DNA from: Acinetobacter modestus
GTDB lineage: Bacteria; Pseudomonadota; Gammaproteobacteria; Pseudomonadales; Moraxellaceae
Assembly (NCBI RefSeq): GCF_014636095.1
Contig: NZ_BMDV01000010.1
Coordinates: 1 to 64,000 of the forward strand
Length of the DNA stretch: 64,000 nt
Reading direction: 5' to 3'
Below are positions 10,299-21,589 of this stretch, piece by piece; the first letter of the stretch is position 1; each line of letters starts with the position of its first letter. The position numbers were made by a program, and so were the translations under genes. Under the pieces are notes generated by a model. The model searched no databases, was not told the origin of the DNA, and worked only from the letters and a program-made list of their open reading frames with translations.

Positions 10299-11300
10299 CT
10301 ATTCGCCACTCAAAGAACATTCAAAGTTAGTGCGTTCAACCGTACAACGTGCTCGTTTTAGGACGTTCATCATGCTGGCATCGTAGACCCCTTGTCTGGT
10401 CAAATTCATTCGTCCATCACGCAACATTTTTTGATAGCGAATTTTATCTTCACTAGACAATGTAATTCTTTTTGCATTCATACCTGCTTCTAAGCGCTGT
10501 ACCATTGCGAAGTTACTTGGCAATTTGTTCACAAACCATTGTCGAGATTGGGTACCAAAACCATTTGGGAATTGTCCAGGGCGAATAATTAAATCTCCCG
10601 TGATATTCACAACTGGAAAATTAAATAATGCACCATTTGCTAAACCTTTACTAATTTCTAAAGGTTTATATGCATATGCTGGCGCAGCAATTACATCAAC
10701 CTGACCACTATTAAACTTCTTCACAAAATCTGAAATATCAGAGGGTACAGCAACAAGATTTATGCTTTCAACGATAGTTTTTTGCGCTTGATCATAATGT
10801 AAATACGCAAATTTTTTGCCTTTGGCCTTTTCAATCGTATCTAAATTTTTATCACGTACGAAAATATAAGCTAAGCCAACTTGAATAATACCAACAACTT
10901 CGTATTTTTCACCATTGGTTGTTGCAGTTAAACGGTGTTGATTACGCTTATCAAGCACATAAGTAATTGCTTTTTGTGCAATCGCATTGCTAGTCACCGC
11001 GCCTACAGCATCAACAGATCCTGCAAATTTATTATATTTACGAGCACGCATCGACGTCATATAAACCCCGTCACATTTACCCGCATCGAAATCTTTCTCC
11101 GCTTTTTCTTCATCTTGATAAGGGGTCAGCTCAACATCAGCTTGCCATGTTTTTGAGGCAAGCTTCCACTCTTCAACAAGTTTGTAAGACTCGCCAGCTT
11201 TTCCCAATAGATCAAATACACAAATTTCTTGTTTTGCCTGTACAGGAGTGGTCATGACAAATAGAGTCGCAGCACTCAATGCCCAAATTCCTTTTTTCAT
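10299..11300 (-). CDS. AdeT-like periplasmic solute-binding-type protein, copy 3
   Basis: 333 residues from the ATG at 11300 (AAGGG upstream). The signal peptide ends TTPVQA before KQEICVFDLLGKAGESY. Copies 3 and 4 are the closest pair in the array: both have DVxLxxYQDEEKAE/DEAKAQ-type segments, FVKKFNSxQVDVIAxPAYAYKPLEI and end GGE/SGE. The four conserved cysteines are kept. Its terminator at 10155-10178 ends it before copy 2. Confidence 0.86.
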   Translation of the reverse strand: MKKGIWALSAATLFVMTTPVQAKQEICVFDLLGKAGESYKLVEEWKLASKTWQADVELTPYQDEEKAEKDFDAGKCDGVYMTSMRARKYNKFAGSVDAVGAVTSNAIAQKAITYVLDKRNQHRLTATTNGEKYEVVGIIQVGLAYIFVRDKNLDTIEKAKGKKFAYLHYDQAQKTIVESINLVAVPSDISDFVKKFNSGQVDVIAAPAYAYKPLEISKGLANGALFNFPVVNITGDLIIRPGQFPNGFGTQSRQWFVNKLPSNFAMVQRLEAGMNAKRITLSSEDKIRYQKMLRDGRMNLTRQGVYDASMMNVLKRARCTVERTNFECSLSGE

Positions 11301-11524
11301 CTTGTTTTCCCTTATTTGCTGTTTTTGCATATTTTTCCACCAAATTGAGACAAATATAGTCAAATTCTGCCCAAAAACCTAGTGTATTTATCGACATACG
11401 TCGATTTTTTATGTTTTTTTTACAAACTACATCACATTTTCACAAATGTTTTGATGAATATTTTTTATGGAGTGATCATTTATCAAAAATAATCACTCTA
11501 TTTAACTTATATTACAAAAGCGAA

Positions 11525-12538
11525 TTATTCGCCTCCTAAAGAACACTCAAAACTTGTTCTTTCTACTGTACAACGAGCACGTTTTAATACACTCATCATA
11601 ATTGGATCGTAGACTCCTTGTTTGGTTAAACGAATACGGCCTTCTCGTAAAATTTTCTGGTAACGCACTTCGTCTTCCTTCGGAAGATTCAACTTATATT
11701 TATTTGGAATCCCATTTTCGAGACGTTTCACTAATGCAAAACTTCTTGGTAATTGATCAACATACCACTCTCTTGATTGTGCAGCAAAATTCGCTGGGAA
11801 TTTCTCTGGACGAATAATCAAATCACCCGTAATGTTGACCACAGGAAACGAAAACATTGCACCACCTTTTGAAATTCCTCGCTCAATTTCTAAGGGCTTA
11901 TATGCATAAGCTGGCGAAGCAATCACATCCACCTGATAGCTATTAAATTTTTTAACAAAATCTGAGATTTCAGAAGGTACGGAAACCATTTCCAAACTAT
12001 CAACAATCTCTTTTTGTGCAATATCGTATTGCAAGTAGGCAAACTTTTTACCCTTTGCCTTTTCGATAGTATTTAAATTGCGGTCGTGTACAAATACATA
12101 TGCCAAACCAAATTGTAAAATACCAGCAACTTCATAATTCTGATTATCGACATTAGCCAATAAACGACGCTTATTTCTCTTGTCCAAAGCAAAACTAATC
12201 GCTTTTTGCGCGACATGATTACTGGTTACTCCACCAATCGCATCAATCGACCCTGCGAAACGATTATATTTACGAGCACGCATCGAGGTCATATAAACAG
12301 CATCACATTTGCCAGCCTCAAAATCATTTTGCGCTTTTGCTTCATCTTGATAAGAGAGCAAACGAATATCTGCTTGCCATCCTTTAGCTGCAATTGCCCA
12401 TTCTTCAGTAATTTTAAATGTTTCACCTGCTTTACCAAGTAAATCAAATACACATACATTTTGTTTAGCCTGAACTTGACCAGTTGCACTCATACCCATA
12501 AGTGCTAAGCCAGCCAAAACAAACAACCCCTTTTTCAT
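11525..12538 (-). CDS. AdeT-like periplasmic solute-binding-type protein, copy 4
   Basis: 337 residues from the ATG at 12538 with CAGGGAAA upstream; the frame stays open upstream but that part has no signal peptide. The signal peptide ends ATGQVQA before KQNVCVFDLLGKAGET. Four family cysteines are conserved. It lies only 52 bases after copy 5 with no terminator between, so copies 5 and 4 are probably co-transcribed. A weak inverted repeat (11470-11476, 11492-11498) without a T run follows it. Confidence 0.86.
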   Translation of the reverse strand: MKKGLFVLAGLALMGMSATGQVQAKQNVCVFDLLGKAGETFKITEEWAIAAKGWQADIRLLSYQDEAKAQNDFEAGKCDAVYMTSMRARKYNRFAGSIDAIGGVTSNHVAQKAISFALDKRNKRRLLANVDNQNYEVAGILQFGLAYVFVHDRNLNTIEKAKGKKFAYLQYDIAQKEIVDSLEMVSVPSEISDFVKKFNSYQVDVIASPAYAYKPLEIERGISKGGAMFSFPVVNITGDLIIRPEKFPANFAAQSREWYVDQLPRSFALVKRLENGIPNKYKLNLPKEDEVRYQKILREGRIRLTKQGVYDPIMMSVLKRARCTVERTSFECSLGGE

Positions 12539-12590
12539 TTCGTTTCCCTGCAAAAAAATCAAATTATCAAACACACAAAAAACTAAAAAA

Positions 12591-13598
12591 TTATTCTCCA
12601 CCAAGGGTACATTCAAAATTGGTACGTTCCACAGTACAACGCGCACGCTTTAAAACGCTCATCATACTGGCGTCGTAAATCCCCTTTTTAGTTAAACCAA
12701 TTCGAGCTTCACGCAAAATTTGCTGATAACGCATTTTGTCTTCATTGCTCAGATTAATTTTATATTTCGCTGGTAGTTCAGCCTCAATTCTTTGGATTAA
12801 TGCAAAATTATTATTCAAACGATTCAAGAACCAAGTTCTCGAGTTTTGACCAAAGTTGCTTGAGAATTTTTCAGGACGAATAATCAAATCCATCGTCATG
12901 TTGACAGCTGGAAAAGTAATAATTGCCCCCTCATTTCCCAAACCTTTAAAGAGTTCTAATGGTTTATAGGCATAAGCTGGTGCGGCCATAATATCTGCTT
13001 GGCCATTGTTAAATTTTTTAGCGATATCAGAAATGTCAGAAAGAACCGCTTGCCCACCAAGGCTTTTAACAACGATTTTCTGGGCTTCGTCATAGGCGAG
13101 AACAGCAAATTTTTTACCTTTGATTTGCTCAATGGTATCCATTTTTTTATCTTTAACGAAAATATAAGCCAAACCAATTTGTGAAATGCCGACAACTTCG
13201 TAGACCTGATTACCTATACTACTGGTCAGACGACGTTGATTACGCTTATCTAAGGCAAAACTAATGGCTTTTTGTGCAATCGCATAACTCGGCACAGCAC
13301 CAATCGCATCGACAGAACCTGCAAATTTGTTATAACTACGCGCACGCATAGACGTCATGTATACGCCATCGCATTTGCCTTGTTCAAAATCATTCTCAGC
13401 TTGTGCTTCACTTTGATAGCTAATTAAATGAATGTCAGCGCGCCATGTTTTTGCAGCCAGTGCCCACTCTTCCATGGCTTTGTAGGCTTCACCAGACTTA
13501 CCCAATAAATCGAAAACACAAATTGTGGTTGAGGCATTTACCTGAGTATTTAAACCCAAAAGTAGCATCGCCCCTAATGCAAGAATTCCATTCTTCAT
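12591..13598 (-). CDS. AdeT-like periplasmic solute-binding-type protein, copy 5
   Basis: 335 residues, ATG at 13598 with AGGATTATGA upstream. The signal peptide ends NTQVNA before STTICVFDLLGKSGEAY. First gene of the leftward array and probably of a two-gene transcript with copy 4. Keeps all four cysteines and the PAYAYKPLELFKG block seen in the others. No neighbouring transporter membrane gene in either direction. Confidence 0.86.
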   Translation of the reverse strand: MKNGILALGAMLLLGLNTQVNASTTICVFDLLGKSGEAYKAMEEWALAAKTWRADIHLISYQSEAQAENDFEQGKCDGVYMTSMRARSYNKFAGSVDAIGAVPSYAIAQKAISFALDKRNQRRLTSSIGNQVYEVVGISQIGLAYIFVKDKKMDTIEQIKGKKFAVLAYDEAQKIVVKSLGGQAVLSDISDIAKKFNNGQADIMAAPAYAYKPLELFKGLGNEGAIITFPAVNMTMDLIIRPEKFSSNFGQNSRTWFLNRLNNNFALIQRIEAELPAKYKINLSNEDKMRYQQILREARIGLTKKGIYDASMMSVLKRARCTVERTNFECTLGGE

Positions 13599-13681
13599 TC
13601 ATAATCCTGTTTCTATATTTCTAGTCTTGTTACTTATTTTTTCATATAAACTAAATAATAATCTGATTTGCATGACAAAAG

Positions 13682-13705
13682 TAGAGCTTTTGCTCTATTT
13701 TTTTA
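13682..13705 (+). terminator. Orphan rightward terminator-like hairpin
   Basis: TAGAGC-TTTT-GCTCTA followed by eight T on the plus strand. No plus-strand gene precedes it: it sits between the leftward array start and the rightward ABC-F gene. It could be an attenuator in an ABC-F leader or block antisense transcription; unresolved. Confidence 0.6.
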
Positions 13706-13810
13706 TTGGTAGAATGATTTAATTCGATCAGTTTGATCTGTAATATAAAAATTTGCATTCATGGGCGATCACCTTAAAATGCAGCTATCTCTTCGCTATT
13801 TTGCATACTC

Positions 13811-15739
13811 ATGATTCAATTTGACCAAGTTTCATTACGCCGTGGTGGGCGAGTTCTATTTCAAAAAGCATCGATGCAGCTTCACCCTGGCTGGAAAATT
13901 GGTCTTACTGGCGTGAATGGCGCAGGCAAATCAACACTATTTGCTGCTTTCTTAGGTGACTTGGTTGCAGATGAAGGGAATCTAACTCGTCCAGCAGTTT
14001 GGACTGTGGCACACATGGCTCAGGAAATTAAAGCCTTAGAAATGCCAGCAATTGATTTTGTTTTGTCTGGTGACGAAGAATATTGGGATATTCAAGAAAA
14101 ATTAGCTCATCCAGATCACCTGAGTAATGATGATTTAGCCAAATTACATGGTCGATTTGATGAAATTCATGGTTATGCAGCACCGGCTAAAGCAGCGCAA
14201 TTAATGGCAGGTTTAGGATTTCTTGATCATCAAATCCGTTTAAATGTCGAAAGCTTCTCTGGCGGCTGGCGGATGCGCTTAAATCTTGCGCGTACTTTAA
14301 TGAGTCGTTCAGACTTACTGCTATTAGATGAACCAACGAACCATTTGGACTTAGACGCCATCTTATGGCTAGAAGATTGGCTTAAAGCCTATGAAGGAAC
14401 ACTGGTCCTGATTTCGCATGACCGTGATTTTCTCGATGCAATTACGGATCATATTCTTCATATTGAAAATCAAGAATTAACATTATATACAGGCAACTAC
14501 TCTACCTTTGAAACGACACGTAGCGAACGCTTAGCACAACAACAACAAGCTTTTGAAAAGCAACAAGAAACGCGTGCCCATCTGCAAAAATTTATTGATC
14601 GCTTTAAAGCCAAAGCAACTAAGGCTCGCCAAGCGCAAAGCCGTATTAAACAATTGGAACGCATGCAACAACTTGCGCCTGCTCATGTCGATACGCCATT
14701 TACCTTTAGTTTCCGCGAACCCACGAAAATGAGTTCACCCTTGCTGAGTTTAGATGCAGCGACTATTGGTTATGGCGATAAAATGATTGCTGAAAAAATT
14801 CGTCTGCAAATTACTCCAAGTTCTCGTATTGGTTTACTAGGGATGAACGGCGCGGGTAAATCAACGCTGATCAAAACTTTGGTGGGTGATTTACCATTAC
14901 TTGCTGGCGACCGTAAAGCCTCAGAATTACTCAATATTGGATATTTTGCTCAGCACCAGATGGATGCTTTAGATGCCAATGCCAGTCCAATGCTGCAATT
15001 GGCTCGTATAGCTGACAAAAAGATCAGTGAAGCCGCATTGCGTGCTTTTTTAGGTGGATTTGGCTTTAGTGGCGAACGTATGGATACGCCGTGTGAAAGT
15101 TTTTCAGGTGGCGAACGTGCTCGCTTAGCTTTGGCACTGATCGTATGGCAGCGCCCAAATGTTTTAATTCTAGATGAACCAACCAACCATTTAGACTTAG
15201 ATATGCGTCATGCTTTAAGTATGGCTCTACAAGACTTCGATGGTGCCGTGGTCCTAGTTTCACATGAACGTCAACTGATCGCCAGTGTCTGTGATGATCT
15301 ACTTTTAGTACATGCAGGAAAATGTACGGAGTTTGAGGGTGATTTACAAGACTATGCCAAGTGGTTACGTGAAGCGCGCCAACAGCTCATTAATTCACAG
15401 AATGCAGTACAGCAACAAACAGTAGCGTCTCAAAATACAGCAGCTAAAGTTGATAAAGAAGCTCAACGTAAAGAAGCCGCTCGTCGTCGTGAAATAACTC
15501 GTCCTATTCGAAAAAATATTGAGAAAGCTGAAACTCAAATTGAAAAGATTCAGCCACGCTTAGCTGAAATTGAAAATGCATTAGCAGACAGCACTCTGTA
15601 CGAAGCTAATCATAAAGATGATTTGATTAAGCTAATGAATGAACAAACTGAGCTAAAATCTAAGCTGGAACAGTACGAAGAACAACTGTTAGAGTTGATG
15701 ATGGAGCTTGAAGAGTTAGAAAGTTCTTTTGAAGTTTAA
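13811..15739 (+). CDS. ABC-F family ATPase, YheS-like
   Basis: Soluble ribosome-associated ABC-F protein of 642 residues with two nucleotide-binding domains and no membrane span. Walker A motifs are GVNGAGKST (about 34-42) and GMNGAGKST (about 343-351), signatures SFSGGWRMR and SFSGGERAR, and each Walker B runs into LDEPTNHLDLD. The linker between them is long, basic and helical, as needed to reach tRNA in the ribosomal E site, and a charged coiled coil forms the C-terminus (about 560-642). Length and order match the housekeeping YheS group that acts on stalled ribosomes, rather than antibiotic-resistance ABC-F proteins; that assignment is inference. Confidence 0.88.
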   Translation: MIQFDQVSLRRGGRVLFQKASMQLHPGWKIGLTGVNGAGKSTLFAAFLGDLVADEGNLTRPAVWTVAHMAQEIKALEMPAIDFVLSGDEEYWDIQEKLAHPDHLSNDDLAKLHGRFDEIHGYAAPAKAAQLMAGLGFLDHQIRLNVESFSGGWRMRLNLARTLMSRSDLLLLDEPTNHLDLDAILWLEDWLKAYEGTLVLISHDRDFLDAITDHILHIENQELTLYTGNYSTFETTRSERLAQQQQAFEKQQETRAHLQKFIDRFKAKATKARQAQSRIKQLERMQQLAPAHVDTPFTFSFREPTKMSSPLLSLDAATIGYGDKMIAEKIRLQITPSSRIGLLGMNGAGKSTLIKTLVGDLPLLAGDRKASELLNIGYFAQHQMDALDANASPMLQLARIADKKISEAALRAFLGGFGFSGERMDTPCESFSGGERARLALALIVWQRPNVLILDEPTNHLDLDMRHALSMALQDFDGAVVLVSHERQLIASVCDDLLLVHAGKCTEFEGDLQDYAKWLREARQQLINSQNAVQQQTVASQNTAAKVDKEAQRKEAARRREITRPIRKNIEKAETQIEKIQPRLAEIENALADSTLYEANHKDDLIKLMNEQTELKSKLEQYEEQLLELMMELEELESSFEV

Positions 15740-15745
15740 AAAATA

Positions 15746-15780
15746 AAAGCCTAATTCTCTTTTTGAGAATTAGGCTTTTT
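15746..15780 (+). terminator. ABC-F gene terminator
   Basis: Perfect 14-bp stem (15746-15759, 15765-15778) with loop TTTTT, then T run, directly after the ABC-F stop. Confidence 0.92.
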
Positions 15781-16052
15781 CTAATCATAGAAGAATAGAT
15801 AACGACATTACGATTTGCTTAGATACTAAAAAATAATAAGAATACAGATAAAAGTGTCATGATTCTGCCAATCATTTCAGATAAGGTCTAAATTGGAATT
15901 TTCTCATAAAATTGAGCTTTAGGTTCAGGCTAGATATACTCAACCCTATCATTTTAAAGTTATTACTTTTAAATGCGCATCGAGAACTAAGTTCATTTTA
16001 TATTTTTGTACCTCAATTTGGTGAGTACTCTATTTTGGATCATACAAACTGA

Positions 16053-16610
16053 ATGAATTCTTTAGATTTTATTTTTAACTTTGAACATATTCTTCCCATT
16101 TTAATTCAAGAATATGGCTTATGGATTTATGCGATCCTATTTTTGATTATCTTTTCAGAAACCGCCTTTGTGTTTATGTTCTTTTTACCAGGCGATAGTC
16201 TTTTACTCACCGTAGGAGCTTTATGTTCAGTCATTGAGTTTATGCATCTCGGTTATATGATTAGCTTACTTTTTATAGCTGCGGCTTTAGGCTACATGGT
16301 GAATTATCACATTGGTCGTCATTTTGGTGACCGAATTTTTAATATGGAATCTCGATTTATCAAACAAGAATATCTAAAGAAAACTAATACATTTTTCTTA
16401 AAACATGGTGGGAAAACTATTCTATTGGCTCGTTTTATCCCATTTGCACGTTCTTTTGCACCTTTAGCCGCTGGCTCTAGTGCTATGAATTATACTCATT
16501 TCGTAATTTATAATATCTTAGGCGCGCTATTATGGATTAGTGTGCTTGTTACTGCTGGTTATTTATTTGGGCATGCACTCATTCAAGTCAGCGATTTAGT
16601 TGAAACCTAA
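16053..16610 (+). CDS. DedA family membrane protein
   Basis: 185-residue inner-membrane protein of the DedA/VTT superfamily, linked to undecaprenyl-phosphate or phospholipid flipping. It shows the family marks FSETAFVFMFFLPGD near residue 33 and RFIPFARSFAPLAAGSSAM near 130, whose arginines and prolines are conserved, and four to five hydrophobic segments. Slightly shorter than E. coli DedA (219). Which DedA paralogue it is cannot be told. It shares a bidirectional terminator with gyrB, and a parS-like site follows its stop. Confidence 0.85.
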   Translation: MNSLDFIFNFEHILPILIQEYGLWIYAILFLIIFSETAFVFMFFLPGDSLLLTVGALCSVIEFMHLGYMISLLFIAAALGYMVNYHIGRHFGDRIFNMESRFIKQEYLKKTNTFFLKHGGKTILLARFIPFARSFAPLAAGSSAMNYTHFVIYNILGALLWISVLVTAGYLFGHALIQVSDLVET

Positions 16611-16619
16611 TCAACGGAA

Positions 16620-16635
16620 TGTTCCACGTGGAACA
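16620..16635. other. parS-like site 1
   Basis: TGTTCCACGTGGAACA, a perfect 16-bp palindrome equal to the proteobacterial parS consensus bound by ParB. The palindrome extends two more bases on each side (GAA...TTC). Confidence 0.88.
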
Positions 16636-16642
16636 TTCATAT

Positions 16643-16679
16643 AAGAAAAAGGCGATGCATCAAGCATCGCCTTTTTCTT
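16643..16679. terminator. Bidirectional terminator of dedA and gyrB
   Basis: Perfect 16-bp stem (16643-16658, 16664-16679) with a five-base loop; GC-rich core next to A/T runs on both sides serves both converging genes. Confidence 0.93.
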
Positions 16680-16723
16680 ATATACGAGAGAAATAATACA
16701 AACTAAATCTCCCATCAATTTAA

Positions 16724-19201
<2,478 letters not shown>

Positions 19202-19240
19202 CTAGTAAATATTAATCTATCCAAAAATGAGGAAATAAAA

Positions 19241-20323
19241 TTATGGTGCAGCAAGACTGATTTGACCGTGAACAACGTGGAATAATTGAAAAGAAATCGA
19301 CAAATCCTGTAAGTGTTTTAATACCGACGCATGGTCTAAGGTGGTCATAAAAACTTGACTTCCTAACTGACTCAATCGCTCAATTAACCGTTGTTGTGCG
19401 GTCTCATCTAACTCTGCTGTCAGATCATCTAATAATACCACAGTTTCCTTATTACTCGCATGTAGCATTGCAATTTGTGACAGTTTTAATGCCATGATTA
19501 ACAACTTTTTTTGCCCACGAGAGAGCACATCATCCGCATTGCCAAAAGGTGTTTTTAAACGCAAATCAGCACGATGCGGACCATACTCAGTATAACGCCG
19601 ATCCAGATCTTTTTGATGCTGCTGAACCAAGTCTTGCAATAGACCTTGCTCAGTATGAAAACCAGGATTGTATTCCAGTTCTATTTCAAGATTAGGTAGC
19701 AGTATTTTTAAATCTTCATGGAAAAATTGGTTCCATTGCTCAACAATACTAACCCGCTGTGAATGCAACATTTCACCATAATCACTCAGCATTTTATTCC
19801 AAGGCTCTAAATCAGCCAAAGTCAGATTACGCCGTGTTTTGAGTAAACTATTACGTTGTTTGAGTGCCCGAGAATAATACTGCCATGCAAAATAGAATTC
19901 AGGTTCCACGTGGAACATTAACCAGTCTAATAACTGTCGTCTTGGCTTTGCACCATGATCAATAATATCGGTACTTTGTGGATCGATATGCTGTAAAGGC
20001 AATAATTTTGCCAGTTGACCTTGAGTCGCAATGGTGTCGCCATTGACCTTAATCACCTGTTCGCCCGAAGCCAACTTCTGCATACCAATACGTTCAGTGG
20101 CAGATTGCGCAAAAACAATCGCATCCCCTGCTTCATATTGAATGTAATGTTTTGGAATATGGGTGCGAAATGAACGCCCTGTTGCCAGTAAATGAATAGC
20201 CTCTAGAACTGAAGTTTTTCCAGAACCATTTGCGCCGTAAAAAATATTAAACGGTTGCAACTCATGGAGTGCAACCGTCTTTAAATTACGTACACGTTCG
20301 ATATTTAAACGCGTGATTTGCAT
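19241..20323 (-). CDS. recF: DNA replication/repair protein RecF
   Basis: SMC-like ATPase that loads RecA at single-strand gaps with RecO and RecR. 360 residues. Walker [10 protein letters not shown] lies near residue 30, the ABC-type signature [14 protein letters not shown] near 270 and Walker [13 protein letters not shown] near 300. It starts 27 bases after the dnaN stop, with a weak ribosome site, so translation may depend on dnaN. A parS-like site (19902-19917) is embedded in the coding sequence. Confidence 0.96.
   Translation of the reverse strand: MQITRLNIERVRNLKTVALHELQPFNIFYGANGSGKTSVLEAIHLLATGRSFRTHIPKHYIQYEAGDAIVFAQSATERIGMQKLASGEQVIKVNGDTIATQGQLAKLLPLQHIDPQSTDIIDHGAKPRRQLLDWLMFHVEPEFYFAWQYYSRALKQRNSLLKTRRNLTLADLEPWNKMLSDYGEMLHSQRVSIVEQWNQFFHEDLKILLPNLEIELEYNPGFHTEQGLLQDLVQQHQKDLDRRYTEYGPHRADLRLKTPFGNADDVLSRGQKKLLIMALKLSQIAMLHASNKETVVLLDDLTAELDETAQQRLIERLSQLGSQVFMTTLDHASVLKHLQDLSISFQLFHVVHGQISLAAP
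19902..19917. other. parS-like site 2, inside recF
   Basis: GGTTCCACGTGGAACA; its complement TGTTCCACGTGGAACC is the form common in pseudomonads. One position differs from the perfect palindrome. Confidence 0.82.
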
Positions 20324-20350
20324 GCTTTAAAACTCAAACATCAATCATCA

Positions 20351-21499
20351 TTAAACTCGCATTGGCATCACGACATAGGTTTGATCAGGATGCGCTGGAT
20401 CTTGAACAAGCACCGACTGATTGGCTTCACTCATGCTCATTTTCACGTCATCACCATCCAGCACACCAAGTACTTCAAGGATATATTGCGCATTAAATGA
20501 CATTTCTAAAGGTGCATCTTGATATTGAATTGCAATATCTTCGACCGCCTCATCTTGTTCTGGGTTATTGGCACGCAACTGCAATGAATCTTGATTAAAA
20601 TTCAAGAAAACACCACGAAGTTTTTCATTACTTAAAATGGCAACACGTTGTAAAGATTGCTTAAAGACATCATGAGCAATAGAGACATGCTTATCACCAT
20701 TTTTAGGAATCACACGGCGATAATCAGGGAACTTTCCATCGATTAACTTAGTGGTGAAACGCACGGTAATATCGCCCTGCTCTTTATCACGGCTTGGCGT
20801 ATTGATGGTGACATTCAACAATTCACGTCCAATCAACAGGGTCAACTGTTCATCTTCAATACTCAGTAAACGTTGTAACTCTCCAACTGCTTTACGAGGT
20901 ACGATCGCTTGAATCGGTGCAGATGCAGTTGATGAAGCAGCAACTTCACACAAAGCTAAACGATGACCATCTGTTGTTACTGTACGCAATTGATTTTGAT
21001 CAATTTCCAACAAAGTACCGGTTAAGTAAAAACGTACATCTTGAACTGCCATCGCAAAGGCTGTTTTTTCAAATAAACGTTTTAATTCACGCTGAGTAAC
21101 TTGAACCTGAGTACCTTGACTATTGTCAGTCGTGAGTAATGGATAATCTTCTGCTGGAAGGGTACCCAATACGAAACGGCTATTTCCCGATTTTAAAATA
21201 CAGCGCTGGTCTTCTGTAATTTGTAAGTCAATCAAGGCTGCTGTCGGAAGGGATTTACAAATTTCGACGAGTTTACGTGCAGGAACTGTTGTTTCACCTG
21301 CTTCTAAACAAGCACCTTCAGATAAAGTCGTGCTTGCGACTAATTCAACTTCTAAATCAGAACCCGTAATCGTTAAGGCCTGTTGAGTGGTTTGAATTTT
21401 GACATTTGAAAGAATATTCAAGGTATGGCGACGTTCAACCGCTCCCACCACATGTGATAAAACATTGACTAAACTTTCTTTAGCGATTTTCAAACGCAC
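20351..21499 (-). CDS. dnaN: DNA polymerase III beta subunit (sliding clamp)
   Basis: Forms the homodimeric ring that tethers polymerase III to DNA. 382 residues, three repeated clamp domains; the C-terminus VVMPMRV is the conserved clamp tail and lies next to the partner-binding pocket. Translation begins at a GTG (21499) with AGAGGA upstream. Second gene of the dnaA cluster, about 90 bases after dnaA. Confidence 0.97.
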   Translation of the reverse strand: MRLKIAKESLVNVLSHVVGAVERRHTLNILSNVKIQTTQQALTITGSDLEVELVASTTLSEGACLEAGETTVPARKLVEICKSLPTAALIDLQITEDQRCILKSGNSRFVLGTLPAEDYPLLTTDNSQGTQVQVTQRELKRLFEKTAFAMAVQDVRFYLTGTLLEIDQNQLRTVTTDGHRLALCEVAASSTASAPIQAIVPRKAVGELQRLLSIEDEQLTLLIGRELLNVTINTPSRDKEQGDITVRFTTKLIDGKFPDYRRVIPKNGDKHVSIAHDVFKQSLQRVAILSNEKLRGVFLNFNQDSLQLRANNPEQDEAVEDIAIQYQDAPLEMSFNAQYILEVLGVLDGDDVKMSMSEANQSVLVQDPAHPDQTYVVMPMRV

Positions 21500-21589
21500 G
21501 ATTTTATTCCTCTTACAACAGAAGCTGATATGAATGTTAGCAGTGTACTATGCTGCACTTAAAAGTAGTTTGCAACTCTGAAAAATAGA

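Noticed and set aside
11470..11498. Terminator after AdeT-like gene 4
   Set aside because: Stem is only 7 bp with a long loop and no T run, so support is too weak for a feature entry.
13811..15739. Antibiotic-resistance ABC-F protein
   Set aside because: Length, C-terminal coiled coil and sequence fit the housekeeping YheS group; no resistance context.
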